From: Caenorhabditis remanei
Taxonomy: Eukaryota; Nematoda; Chromadorea; Rhabditida; Rhabditidae
Length of the DNA stretch: 64,000 nucleotides
Assembly (NCBI RefSeq): GCF_010183535.1
Contig: NC_071331.1
Location: 15,190,001-15,254,000 of the forward strand
Direction of reading: 5' to 3'
Both the position numbers and the translations under genes were made by a program. Positions 23,001 to 34,220 of the stretch are shown here, piece after piece (position 1 is the stretch's first letter; the number at the start of each line of letters is the position of its first letter). The notes under the pieces were generated by a model, which did no database searches, was not told the DNA's origin, and saw only the letters and a list, made by a program, of their open reading frames with translations.

Positions 23001-25631
23001 GAAACGAGGAGTGCGTTTTTCTCGCTTTCACGTCGGCCGACGGTGCTACTTCGCTTAAGAACTGCACGAATAAGAACTGTGTTGTTTAAGAACTGGGTTC
23101 GCAGAAGAACTGCGCGAAGAAGAACTGTAGCGTTGAGGAACTGCGCGTATAAGAACTGTTTCGTTTAAGAACTCTGTTCGCATTGGAGCGCGTTTGCATC
23201 AGTCACATTTTTTTCATTATTTCGATGGTTTTTTATCTGTATTTTCGATTCTTTTTTGATTAAAAATAATTTTTCAACTACAATTTAATTTTTGAAAAAT
23301 TATTTTTAATCAAAAAGAATCGAAAACACAGATAAAAAACCATCGAAATAATGAAAAAAAAATGTGGCTGATGCAAACACGCTCCAATGCGAACAGAGTT
23401 CTTAAACGAAACAGTTCTTATGCAAAACAGTTCTTCTTCGCGCAGTTCTTCTGCGAACCCAGTTCTTAAACAACACAGTTCTTATTCGTATAGTTCTTAA
23501 ACGAAGTAGCACCCGGCCGACTCGTTGTCCAGCAGAGCGCGGCGTCACTAATTTCAATCGCCGCCCACCTCTGCTGGAAGCCCGACCCGACTTCAAAAAA
23601 AAAGAACTTTTTTTCATAAATGCTTCTGATATATGTTTCTTAAATTTTTCATTAAAATTAAGAAAATTTTTGATGACTTTTCAGATTTTTTTCTAATTTT
23701 GGATTATAGTCGAAGATTTTACTTTTTCGAGTAAAGATTTCAAAATTCTTTTAAAATTCGAAAATTTTGGCAAAACGTACGGTTTTATCATTTCGAGATC
23801 GTTGACTTTGATAATCTTCTTCGTCATCCTCAGAATCCTCCACACCATTAATATTGCTTTCATTATTGATTTGTCTTCTACTACCCGGCACGACATCGTC
23901 CGATGTGACTCCATTTCTTGGATTTTCGTTAGAGAAATTCTTTAATTCATCGCCACTATCTTCCTCCGATGTTGTCTGACCTCTGGAAGATGCGCGAGAA
24001 GGTTCTTCTTGGGCAGCATTTTGTTCATTATCGGAGTAAGAATTCTGTCTCTGAAAACTCTGGCTTCTTGAGTGATCAGAATCGTTGTAGAACGCTCTAT
24101 TGTCAGTCGGAGGATGCTCAGATGGAACAAATGAATGATACGACTGTCTCGAATCTGGACGATCTTTATAGTTAAGGGATTCACGCGATGGCGCTCTTTC
24201 AAATCTCTGAAAATATATTTGATTTAAAGAATATCTCAATATTTACCGGTGATAAAATATTCTGCTTCATTGAAACTATCCAACCAATGCGTGAATGTTC
24301 AGTTTTGTGACGTACGATATATCCAAAGTAAGATCCATAACCTTCGTTATATTGAATCATACGGTGGGGATCACGAATTCGACCAAAGTATGAACTCATG
24401 TATACATCGATTTGTTCATCTCTATCGAACTCGAAAAAGTGGAATTCAGTGCGAACCTGTTTACTTGATAATTACTTACAGAAAAAAGAAGTGAAAACTA
24501 ACCTCTGGTACCCCGCAGTACAACCGAGATTCGAACAAATCGCTCACAACGCGTACATCGTTTACAACTTTTCTTTTCACAAAATCAACCAAAACCTTCA
24601 CCCATTTCCCAGTGACGTCTTCATCCGGACTGAACCAAAACTATTTTTAGATGTATTTTTTTGGTGTAGTCTCACCATACTGTCCAATCCAAACGAACGT
24701 CAAAATCAAGATCTTTAGACCAAACATATCGGGAGCCATCTTTCTGAGTTTTGGAACAGACAAAACCAACAACATTTCGATTAAAAGACTCCCGTTCACT
24801 CTCATTGGCTCTCGAGGGACGCGGTTCTTCTTCAATTGGTAAATCGTAATAGCCTAGGATTCTAGTCGGTACAAAGATTGAGAGTGATTCGTCTCTTTCT
24901 GATGCTTTGCACTGAAATACGAAGAGTTATTTATATTATATTTATAGAATTTTGACCAACTTTGAATTCAAATTCAACTAGTTTATCTCGTTGTTGAACC
25001 ATATTTCCTAAATCGATGAAGTGCCCAAAAGTGTCGTTGAAGAGTTTCGCTACTACTCGTTTATTTTTCGATTCAACCAAGCCTTCAAATTTTGCTGTTG
25101 TGGTTAACTGAAAACTTTGAATTGAAAATGGAATGTTATCCAGAGCATTGGACTTACATGGACATGTGTACGACCAAGGTCATCAATATCTGTTCTGACT
25201 TGAGCAAGCGGGTTGATCGGTCTTAACCCGTAGATAAGATGTTTTGCTCTGTTCCCTTCCTTTGCTTGACTGTTGAACCTGTAATAAGTTGCTATATTAA
25301 CGACAATTATAGAGATAACTTACGCATATTGCACATCGTAAAATTCGCCTAGCTGAACCTTGTGGTCACCTTTGAGTATAGCAGATATTCCTTTATTGAT
25401 AATAACAAAAAAATATTTATCTGGGGGCACGAATGACATAACAAAAGCAGGCTGCCAGCTGCCATTCTGAAATCTGAATATATCGTTGTTTCATACTCAA
25501 CTTCAAACCTCACTTCCCATTTCGTACCGGCGAGTGACGGGAACTTGTCCCCTAAAAGGAAGATGAAAATTAGAATACCAATTAAAACTGATAAGTAAAA
25601 TTAAAATGAACAATTACCAAACTTTTAACAT
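20034..25631 (-). CDS. Cluster gene E: two-module paralogue with repeated C-terminal helix
   Basis: The protein is about 707 residues from thirteen exons: 25631-25618, 25551-25509, 25466-25324, 25278-25158, 25107-24961, 24911-24676, 24629-24503, 24456-24247, 24206-23781, 20831-20664, 20616-20425, 20376-20200 and 20153-20034. The first module (1-156) is divergent. The second (157-347) is typical: SPDEDVTGKWVKVLV after a phase-2 intron, FESRLYCGVPE, SSYFGRIRDPHR, SYFGYIVR. Residues 348-489 are disordered with acidic patches. A helix ending ETRRLKL follows. The C-terminal helix module is then repeated, with LQQYEELKKFEN (546-609) and AVEYEELLKTVN (610-668). A third, decayed copy closes the protein. 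The 2.9-kb intron between 23780 and 20832 is filled with inserted palindromic DNA. A TTTGCAG acceptor directly precedes the ATG. Confidence 0.8.
21048..22965. repeat. Large inverted repeat, arms about 0.63 kb
   Basis: The left arm (about 21048-21675) and right arm (about 22317-22965) are near-identical inverted copies. For example GCTAATTTCGCTCGTTCTGA is at 21061 with its complement near 22950. A 0.6-kb loop separates them. The right arm has an extra segment of about 50 bp near 22446-22489. Mirrored open frames of 84 and 111 codons in the arms arise from the duplication and are not taken as genes. Confidence 0.85.
23033..23520. repeat. 488-bp foldback with AAGAACTG subrepeats
   Basis: The arms start TCGGCCG at 23033 and end with the complement at 23520. 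Only about a dozen bases form the loop near 23281-23292. The outer half of the left arm carries about six copies of AAGAACTG with AATAAGAACTG, AGAAGAACTG and similar contexts; the right arm has the complement. The inner half is A/T-rich. It is non-coding and probably a non-autonomous element nested in the composite insertion. Confidence 0.85.
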
Positions 25632-25877
25632 CTGCAAACGCGCGTCAATCTTCGTGTATGCAGACGTAGCGAGGGATGCGCAGTTAGAAGATACGCAGAC
25701 ATATTGCGTCTCATTGGAATGAAAGTTAGAGGTATCGGAACAATGCGAAATAACATTTACAATAACTAGAAGGAAAACGTTTTGAAATTAATATTCATTA
25801 AAGCAGATAAACGTTTTTGGTCATGAAAATTGAAGATCGAAAAATTGCCAATTTTAGAATATGGGAAATGTGAAATT

Positions 25878-28800
25878 TTAGGTATGTGCCGTAGATTGAA
25901 GCTTAACCAAACTGTCGGTATCGATATTTTGCTTCTTCATCTCCGTGATAACTTCTTTATTTCTCAAAATGCTGCACACTTGCTTGAACTGGTCAAAAAC
26001 GACTTCATTCGACAGGTGGCTAAGTCTTGTTCTGAACACATTCTGTTCGTGCTTCACAATCTTTCGATCGAACACACGATCCTCATCATGCGAAACTTCG
26101 TCAAGATTTTGATTTGGCACTGAAAGCTTCTACTTTTTTTTTTCAAAAACTTATAAACTCACACTTTTCTACTGATCCAGTATTTACAAAACATACTCCT
26201 TTATCACTGACGATCTCGTCATTCACAAAAATATCTTTATCATCAAGAAGTCTGAACATGCCTTTCATGATTACTTTCCTTTTTGTGATTGGGATTTCTG
26301 GATTGCAAAACATGAGTTTTCCTAACCATTTCGGCATTCCTATCGGGTCAACCAAAGCGACATTATTTGTGAGAAGAGTTTGATCAGAGGAAATGAATTT
26401 GAATTCGATTTCTCCAGCCTTATCAGCATAGAAATACTGAGGGCAATCCAGCATTTGAGTGACTTCGCCTTTATCATCTAGAAGAACTCGGTAAAGTCTG
26501 TTGACTCTCATTCTTGCCACTTTCCTGAAATAAAGAATATTAAAAAGAACAATAAGTGAATTCTTACTCATAAATGGTTTTATCGGTTACATTCTGTTTC
26601 ATCTTGTTTACTCCTTGGCCTTCAGATCTTGGGAACACAATCATCCGAACAAAGTCAGAATCATGTACAGTAACCCAAGCGAATTTCGTTTCAACATTGG
26701 TTTTCATTGAATCGAGCTTCCATTGATTTTCCGCATAACTGATTTTTCCCTCTGATAAAGTATCCATAAGGTTTCGAATAGATTGAAAAGCACGTGAACA
26801 TCTTGTACCGATCATGTCTCGTACCCCAGGCTTATGCCATGCTTCATGGAATTCTGTCAAAAGTTGGATGTGTTTCTGCAAATAGCGTTGACTTTGTTTG
26901 TAGCAATACTTTATAATCTTACAGATTGGTAAACCTTGGAGACAACCCAGCACCAAGAATTTCTTTCTTTGAGATTCCACATTTTGATACAAATTTTCAC
27001 ACCAGATGAGCAGTCAGTTGGCAATATATTCAATTTGTCGATCTAGAATATATTTGTTACGAAACACGCAATTCGTCAAGTCACTCACAATTTTTCCAAT
27101 AAGAACATGGTGTGTCTCTGGATTCAGACGGTCTTGCGATTGTGGGTAATACTGATGAACTGTCATCTGGAACTCAATTGACTTATCGTTTACGATTCCA
27201 CTCAAAAGTTTTCCAAGAGGTTTTTTGAACTTTTTGCATTGCCATTTTCCTTCGGATTGTTCGAAGTATCCTTCAAAGAAAAATCCAGGATATATCTTGG
27301 CTCTTTCTTTGTTGGTATCGTATTTTATTTCGACTGGAGTGTAGAAAATGGACTGTCTGAAATAACCTATGATACACTTCAATGATAAGATGAACTTACT
27401 CATGATCATCCAGCAGCCACAAGTATGCCACACTCACGTACTTATTTTTTTTATTCGGAATCAAAGATGTAACGACAGCTCTTTTTATTACCTAAAAAGT
27501 GAATTTTCCTCAGCAAACCATAAGATATCTTACTTTCTCTTCTTCTTCTTCTTCTTCTTTCATCTGCGACACGTTTCCTGATCGTTTCGTTTTTGAATCG
27601 ATTCCTGTACTCGGATTTTTCATTGAGAAACCAGGATTAACGGGAAAGACAGGCAAAGGTATTCCATTCATCGGTTGCATGAGTGGCGTTGGAAAGAGAT
27701 AATTTGGATATCCAGGTGGTGAAACTTGTCCCAATGGCAAACCTGATCCAGTGGCCCCTACAAAACCAACGAGTCCTGGATGGCCAACTGGCCAGTTCAT
27801 TGGTACTCCGAAAGGCATTCCGGGAGGATAGGCGCATTGTGGGGTACTTATGGATTGGACTGAACCTTTGCCATCGGATGTTTTAGAATCATTCTTCTCA
27901 TCTTTCCCTTTCTTCATCTTTTCTGATGTTTTCTTTCGAGACTGACGGCTTTCCTGAAATCGAAATAGGATTTAAAGTACAATTTGTGAGCGAAAAACGA
28001 ACCGTAGACGGACTTCTCTCGTTATCCGTTTTCTCAGATCCCACCACACACTTTTTGCACTCTTTTACGAACCAGGTAGTAAAGTTTTCACTCGCCGTTT
28101 TGAAAATTTTGCGACGTTTGATTACAACATCTACGGCACATGGTCCATCGGGAACAAGCTTCTTGCCATCTGAAATCGTACCCAAGAATCTATCCTCGAT
28201 ATCATTTCCTTTTTCGTGATCGTTAATCACTTGAAATTTCTTGATTCTCACTTCCGTTCCACTGTTAGTAGCAACAATTGAGTAGTTCGCAGGTTTCGGG
28301 ATCTTTTTGTAATTTGATATTATAAATTTCGGTGTTTCTGCGGTCGGCGTTGGTGGGAAATACTCATTAAAGTCAGCTTCTGAGTATCTTATCTCGACCC
28401 AGTCACCGATTTTTAGTTGATCGCGCTTGGAATACCACGCGGTACCGTCGACACCAGGCCACGAGAGACTACAGGAAACATAACACGAATTACTAGTTGG
28501 ATGTTTTCCAGTGACCAGTCCAGTGATATACTTTGGAAGTTTTTCCTGAGACGTTTTTTTGGTTCCATTCTCGATATTAATTTCCTTCTCTTTTTTGTTA
28601 GTATCTCCTTTTTTGAGACTCGGATTCTTTGTTTGTGATTTTCTTTTTTGTTCTTTCGAGCCTTCTAACATTCCATCTGATATGCCTTGCCAGACAAACT
28701 TCGAGTACATACCCGTACGTTGATCTTCTGGTAGTCTGGAAACAATCCTTTATTACTAGAATATTTTCTGAAGTCACCTCGAAATGATGAGTTTGTATGT

Positions 28801-29223
28801 TGCTCCTACATTTCCCGCAGTCACATCTTTACATGCAATGTCTCCGAATTCGGTCGTTTTATAGAAAAGTGCAAGTTTACTGGTTAGAACACCCGTAATA
28901 CCGGATACCTGAAAAAGGATTCTTTGTTAGTGAACTCATTTAAAGTTCACCTCAACACTGTCTTTCTCCACGTTCACTTTCAAGTCTCCGATTTCGTTAT
29001 TTTCCAAAACAGTGAAAGCAGTTGGCACATTGTTTTCAACGTCCAATCGACAAAATCTACCGATTTCAATCATATTAATATTAAGAATATCTTCGTTGAT
29101 CGAGAATTCAAACCCGTCGGTTGGTCTGTAATTTCCATAAAACGATATTGAAAATCGGTTACGAACTCACGAAACAACGATTAGATTTCCATCTGATTTC
29201 CTTTCAGCAGCAAGCCCAATCAT
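25878..29223 (-). CDS. Cluster gene F: large divergent protein with Pro/Gly-rich segment
   Basis: I do not recognise it. The protein is about 967 residues from eleven exons: 29223-29171, 29125-28951, 28908-28778, 28735-28003, 27953-27534, 27491-27400, 27356-27089, 27042-26923, 26875-26568, 26524-26163 and 26119-25878. Residues 121-364 include a Lys-rich stretch and then a beta-type unit (YITGLVTGKHP, SLSWPGVDGTAWY, LKIGDWVEIRYS) that recalls the module halves of the other cluster genes. Residues 365-504 are low complexity: Lys-rich, then Pro/Gly/Met-rich (PPGMPFGVPMNWP, GYPNYLFPTPLMQP), ending in a run of Glu. Further beta units follow (YPGFFFEGYF, KPLGKLLSGIV). The C-terminus is helical (FDQFKQVCSILRNKE). 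Relation to genes A-E is suggested by position and the GDWV-type unit, not shown. No signal peptide. Confidence 0.75.
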
Positions 29224-29717
29224 TTTTGTCCCCCTTTCCCTATCAGGATTATATTATGCTCGTATTTAGATGTTGGCCGGACCCAGCTGAAAATGGTAAA
29301 CTTGAAGTAAGAAAGCGATGTTAAAAATTGACAGAATCAATTCGAAAGATGTGTCACATCTGCAGTGCTTGCAGCCTGTGGTAAAGAAAAAAACATTTGA
29401 TAAATGGAAAAATGTTGTTCTTTTGCCTCTTTTTTTCACTTCTGTGTAAAAAAGGCGAAAGCTAAAATGTAACAGTATTGAAACTCGGTTTCTACCACGC
29501 ATGAAGTAAAATTATGAGATGGAATTATGAGAAAAATTCTATTAAATTAATGAAAAACTAAGTACATTTTAAATGAACAAAGACAATAACCGTAAGGAAC
29601 AGAGACCGGTAAATTGATAAACACGTTTCGGAAGCTCAATATGGCACCAGGAAAGAACAATTAAAATGTGCCTTGGACAGTCATTAAAAACATGAGAAGA
29701 ACAAATAGATAAGTATA

Positions 29718-32700
29718 TTATTCGTCAGAAGCGAGCGATGGACTTTTCAGAGGCGGAGATGTCGAATGATCAGAAGACGTTGATGATTTTACAAATTCTA
29801 GGAAAGTGAATGTTAGATTACGAACTGATTGTAAGAAACGAGTATTCACCTGTCACCGGCAAATTTTTTGCTTGCCTGGACCCAAAACTTCGTTGATAAT
29901 TGGATTGCGGGATGAAAAGATCAGTTGACAACTGATGTGTGTTTCGAAGAGAGAAAATAGTCCAATGATATCTCTGAAAGTGTTTCTACTTCAACACGCT
30001 CATGAATTTAGTTTTCTTACCGGAGATGTTTCAAGGTTCGCGGGTTGAATCCTCCTGCGGAATATTGTTGCAGAATATTGAGTTCCTATCTTAAATATCA
30101 AAATATAAATTGTATAAAATGGCGATAATTGTAACCGTTGGATTAACAATAAAGCCGTCGACGTCCAATATACAAGGGAAGTTCGATGACTTGTACATAG
30201 GCCAGTTCTGGCGGTTCAATCCGCAATAAACCAACTGATCCTCCACCTGAAAAATGAAACACATTTTGAATAGAGAGAAAACGATCATACATATATTTGA
30301 TTTTTATCGACAAAACACGCAAATGGTGGTGTCTTTCTTGAGCCTGATTTCCATTTCCACCTGAATCCCATGGCTGACAATGGATCAGCGATCTGTTCCA
30401 CTTTCACGTGTGCATAATCACCAACATGTAATTTGAAATCGTCATAGAGAAAGTGGACTGAAATATGAGCATTACTATCTTCTTCTTATAACGGAATTAT
30501 TACCACTCATACTATGATCGAAGAACCACAATATTCCCGATTTTAAGCCTTGATTTACTTTTTCAACGAGGGCGTTTCCTTCCTTAAAAAAAGTGAAATT
30601 ATGTTCAGATCTTCTTCCTGGACTTTTATTACTGGTCGGACACTAATCCTGTTTTCATATAAAGTTATGAGGCGATATATTAGTCCTGAAAACGAATAAG
30701 ACTTACCATTGTTTCTCCAGTATAAGACATTGATGACCATTGTCTTGCCTTCGTCGAATAGCGACCGTTACGAGAAGGATTATAATTCGAGGGCAACTGA
30801 ATACTATTTCCAATATAATAATCACGTCTGGAGTCATGATATGGAATATGCTGCTGTGGTTGTTGATATTTCAAACTTGTAATTCCTGAATTAACTGAAC
30901 TTGTGCCAACTGGTATAACCTGTTGAACCAGGAAAGGTTTCGACTGCATCGAAGAATGCGCTGAAGATAAAACGGATTCACGGAAGAATAATCCATCACT
31001 CACACTTCTCTATTGGAACTAAATGGCAAGATTCCATAGAATCTCTGATTGGTATAATTTCGATGAGCATATCCTTGATCTTCTCCACTGTCGCATCGGC
31101 GACATTCACAATAACCGAATCAATAACTTTCCAGCAAATTCCACTCGATTTTCGAATCTTTGGTGTTGTTTTCTCAATGATCAACTGCATATGAGTTCCT
31201 GATACTAGCGCCATTCTTTGATCGATTACAATTCCAAACAAAGGTAAGTGGTAAAGCTTCGGATGATCTGTACCTTTCACAAGGATACATGATATGGCAA
31301 CCTGAGGAAAAAATATTATTACGGATCAATCTGTCAGTAGTTGAGTACTTACTCGAACAATTCGATTTACATGAGCAACGCCGATACCACATGGACTGTT
31401 AATCGGAAGATACTCTGAAATGTTTAGCCGGAATCCCGGTCTCATCTCAATGTATTCATCTATGTCTTTTGATTGAACATCAAACTGAATCCATTGACCA
31501 ATAACCGGTTGGAGCAAAGGACTATCAATCTCTCTATTTCTCGGTGGTTGAGGAATTTTCACACAGTGATCTGCTTCCATGCTTACGTGTGGCGACCAGC
31601 AATGCATAATGTTTTTGTTACTATTAATCTCCGTAAGCAGACCCATGTTTCGAGCAACGAATTTGTTTGTGCAAGTCATGGCGTCGGTCTGGAAAAAAAA
31701 AATTTTTTTAGGCATCTTCAAATTTCCCAAGCACGTTTCATTTGTAGAACGTTTGTGATCGACTTTGGTGAATCGTGTACAATAATCGGCCACAATAAGA
31801 TTGATATTTCTATTAGTTATACTACAAACTCATCAAATTGGAATGTGTTTCTAAAACTAGATTAAAAACTTATAGTTAGACTGGAAAACAGTGATTTATC
31901 GGATGAAAACAATGTAATTATACTACATTGATAAATTTCATTATTAGACTGTAATATGGGCTCTGTTCTAGTTAGATTGCTAAACCGGCGGAAACGATTT
32001 ACCAGAGGAACTAACGACTGTTTTGAACAACGAAGATGCCAATTTGATTTCACAAGATTTACATAAAACCTATTCACAGGCTTTTATATAAGTATGAGTT
32101 GATGACACTTACGTTCAATCGCCGATCCTGAATGAATTCCGCTATATCTCGAAGCTCTTTATCAGTAAATCCGCTATTTGCTCGATTTTTACCATCGAAA
32201 CAGTACATTATCCAACAGCAGTCTTTGACCACTCCACCGCAATATTGAACCCAAATAGACAAATTATCATTGAGTTCTTCAAGTTGTTGTCTGTAAGTAC
32301 TCGCTACCAAGACACGTCCAAATCCAGAAATGTAGTAGAATTCCGCTGTGAGTTGAGATTCACTCTTTAAAAATGTATTACTTTGAGATGAATAATGATG
32401 TAACAAACCTCAAGCAACATAGGGCTTGGCTCTACGACTTCGTTGTAACTAACGGTCTAGAAAATTTCGAGGTTTATAAGACAACCATTGATTTCTGCTC
32501 AAACCTTTTCGTGATGAAGCTCGGAAACCAATCGTTTCATCTGTAGTTGACCCTGATAAACTCTCGTCTCATAAGCATTCAGAAGTAAAGACCACGGAGA
32601 AAAAGAAGCTACTGTTCCGTCTGGATAAATGCCGACGATAATCCAGGTTCCAACTTGAAAACTCTGTAAAAATAGAAAATACTTGAGGAATTATTCTACA

Positions 32701-32955
32701 AAATCAATGTCTCACCATAAACATGTGTTTGTTGGTTTTTGGAAAGCATTTCTCCTCACAGGCAGTGAAAACCCACACAATGAAGTCGGTAGCACTATCC
32801 TTTACGATAACTCCAAGTGTATTGATGATTGTCGTCACCTTCCGAACCCTCGGTTGGGGCGGTGGTTCGTTCATTCGATCGTTTTGGGTGTTAAACTTAA
32901 TAATAGTAGGTTTCGAAGGGCCCGTCGGGACTGACGGGCACGTTTCTTCCGACAT
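29718..32955 (-). CDS. Cluster gene G: divergent multi-unit protein, first in the run
   Basis: The protein is about 738 residues from thirteen exons: 32955-32716, 32663-32505, 32456-32409, 32364-32113, 31688-31353, 31301-31004, 30960-30707, 30582-30504, 30457-30291, 30246-30136, 30089-30021, 29973-29850 and 29797-29718. Unlike the others, three acceptors are weak (32365, 30583, 30090 end AAG), so those boundaries are less sure. The first part has FQVGTWIIVGI and NAYETRVYQG, matching the GKW and YETR landmarks of the A-E module. Later units contain VIGQWIQFDV, VGVAHVN-like strands and LHVGDYAHVKVEQ. A Gln/Ser/Tyr-rich stretch (about 445-529) is probably disordered. It lacks the YEELM tail and ends with a Ser/Pro-rich segment. 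A TTTCCAG acceptor lies three bases before the ATG. Function unknown. Confidence 0.7.
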
Positions 32956-33467
32956 TACCTGGAAAAAAGCAAAATGTGACAGGAGGAAAGCACAACCTGT
33001 ACAAAATTATTAAGTTTGCTGAATTAACGGAATGAACTCGTTTAAAAAAATATATATTTTGAATTTAATTCTATTTTTGCCGTCGCGAGCAAGAAGGCAA
33101 ATGTAGAAATCGATGAAAGTTGATAAAAGTGAGCAATAATTTTGTGCTCGAATATCTCACAACGAAAATTACTGTAGCTTACAGTTTTGGTGAGCGCGCC
33201 TTCGAAAGTGTGGTACGGTATAAACATTTAGTTAATGTGCCTTTAATACAGTAAACATGATTAAAAATAATTCAGAGACCGTACAAATCGGGAAGAAACG
33301 AAATCGGGAAGAAACGAAAGCGGAAGAAACGAAACGGGAAGAAACGAATCGGGAAGAACAAGCTAAATTTCTGTGAACACCTTCACGTCAAATTGCGGAG
33401 TTGACCGTAATCCAAAATTGAGAAAAGATTTTTCTGGCTTATGCGCTAAAATTTGTGTCGAAAATAA

Positions 33468-34005
33468 ACTCAAACGTAAATATCAGACACTAACTGGGGG
33501 TAATGCAAATGCGCTCTATTGAACTCTAAAAATAGGCACCAGATTTGAATTTTTTGACTATAATTATAGAAATATAAAGCTAAAGTCCCCCAAGTTTTGT
33601 AACCAGTTGATACTGGGTCAGAATTTCTGAATTTTCAGAATAACACACCTAGAAATTACCAAAACGTTTAGTAGAAACTCGAATAAAGACACAAAGTAGA
33701 AATCTGTCCTAAAATAGTAAAAATGTGTGCTAAAATCTGTCCTAAGGCCTAAAAAGCAGAAAAAACTTCTTAACTTATTGAAAAATTGAGAATTAATGTT
33801 TAATAAATATCGACAAAATAATTTCGCCAGCATGGGTTCGAACTCAACACCTACTGACTACCGGCAGCGTCGTCACCCTACTGAGCCACCGAGGCACTGA
33901 AGGAGGATGGTGCGGCAGGTCCCTATATGTGTGGTGTGGGCGCGCGGGTGGTGCAACCGGGCGCGTTTGCATTACCCCCAGTTAGTGTCTGATATTTACG
34001 TTTAC
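33468..34005. mobile_element. Nested inverted-repeat element inside the outer foldback
   Basis: The inverted ends AAACGTAAATATCAGACACT and complement (33468 and up to 34005) continue through ACTGGGGGTAATGCAAA, giving arms of about 45 bp. The 0.45-kb interior carries a tRNA-like sequence on the minus strand near its right end. CGAAAATAAA is present on both sides outside the arms, possibly part of a target duplication, though offset by a few bases. Confidence 0.7.
33834..33895 (-). repeat. tRNA-like sequence with A box and B box, degenerate
   Basis: On the minus strand GCCTCGG is followed by TGGCTCAGTAGG (33888-33877), a good A box. 31 nt further on comes GAGTTCGAACCC (33845-33834), a good B box. 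The T stem cannot pair and the sequence after it does not match the 5' acceptor strand, so this is not a working tRNA. It looks like an internal pol III promoter derived from a tRNA, as found in tRNA-derived repeats. It lies inside the nested element. Confidence 0.65.
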
Positions 34006-34220
34006 CTCGAAAATAAAGCTACGGAACTAAAAAAGCGATTTAGAGTATTGTGCGCAGCCATTACTATAGCTAAAGTCAGGAAAACTTGCGAAAAACTGTT
34101 CTTCCCGTTTCGCTTCTTCCCGATTCGTTTCTTCCCGATTCGTTTCTTCCCGTTTCGTTTCTTCCGCTTTCGTTTCTTCCCGATTTCGTTTCTTCCCGAT
34201 TTGTACGGTCTCATAATTCA

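Larger units (their letters stand above)
20880..23600. mobile_element. Composite insertion of palindromic repeats in gene E intron
   Basis: About 2.7 kb of repeat DNA with base composition unlike the exons. GC-rich edges carry related inverted ends (around CCAGTGGTGGGC at the left and, on the other strand, CCAGCAGAGGTGGGC at the right). They enclose two separate foldbacks (21048-22965 and 23033-23520). The loop of the first contains a CCGGCCCGGCCCGGCCCGGG-like block near 22015. The outer limits are approximate because the GC-rich ends match only partly and I could not see a target duplication. Confidence 0.65.
33275..34212. mobile_element. Foldback element with 8-bp target duplication, outer
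   Basis: The ends are GAGACCGTACAAATCGGGAA at 33275 and its complement ending at 34212. Each end carries four or five copies of a GGGAAGAAACGAA unit. ATAATTCA occurs directly on both sides (33267-33274 and 34213-34220), so the target duplication is 8 bp. An 8-bp duplication is typical of hAT-type elements, but the termini do not show a signature I can name and there is no transposase. A second inverted repeat is nested inside. It sits about 320 bp upstream of the start of gene G. Confidence 0.88.

Noticed and set aside
33830..33899. Functional tRNA gene on the minus strand
   Set aside because: The A and B boxes are good, but neither the T stem nor the acceptor stem pairs, so it is treated as a tRNA-derived repeat.
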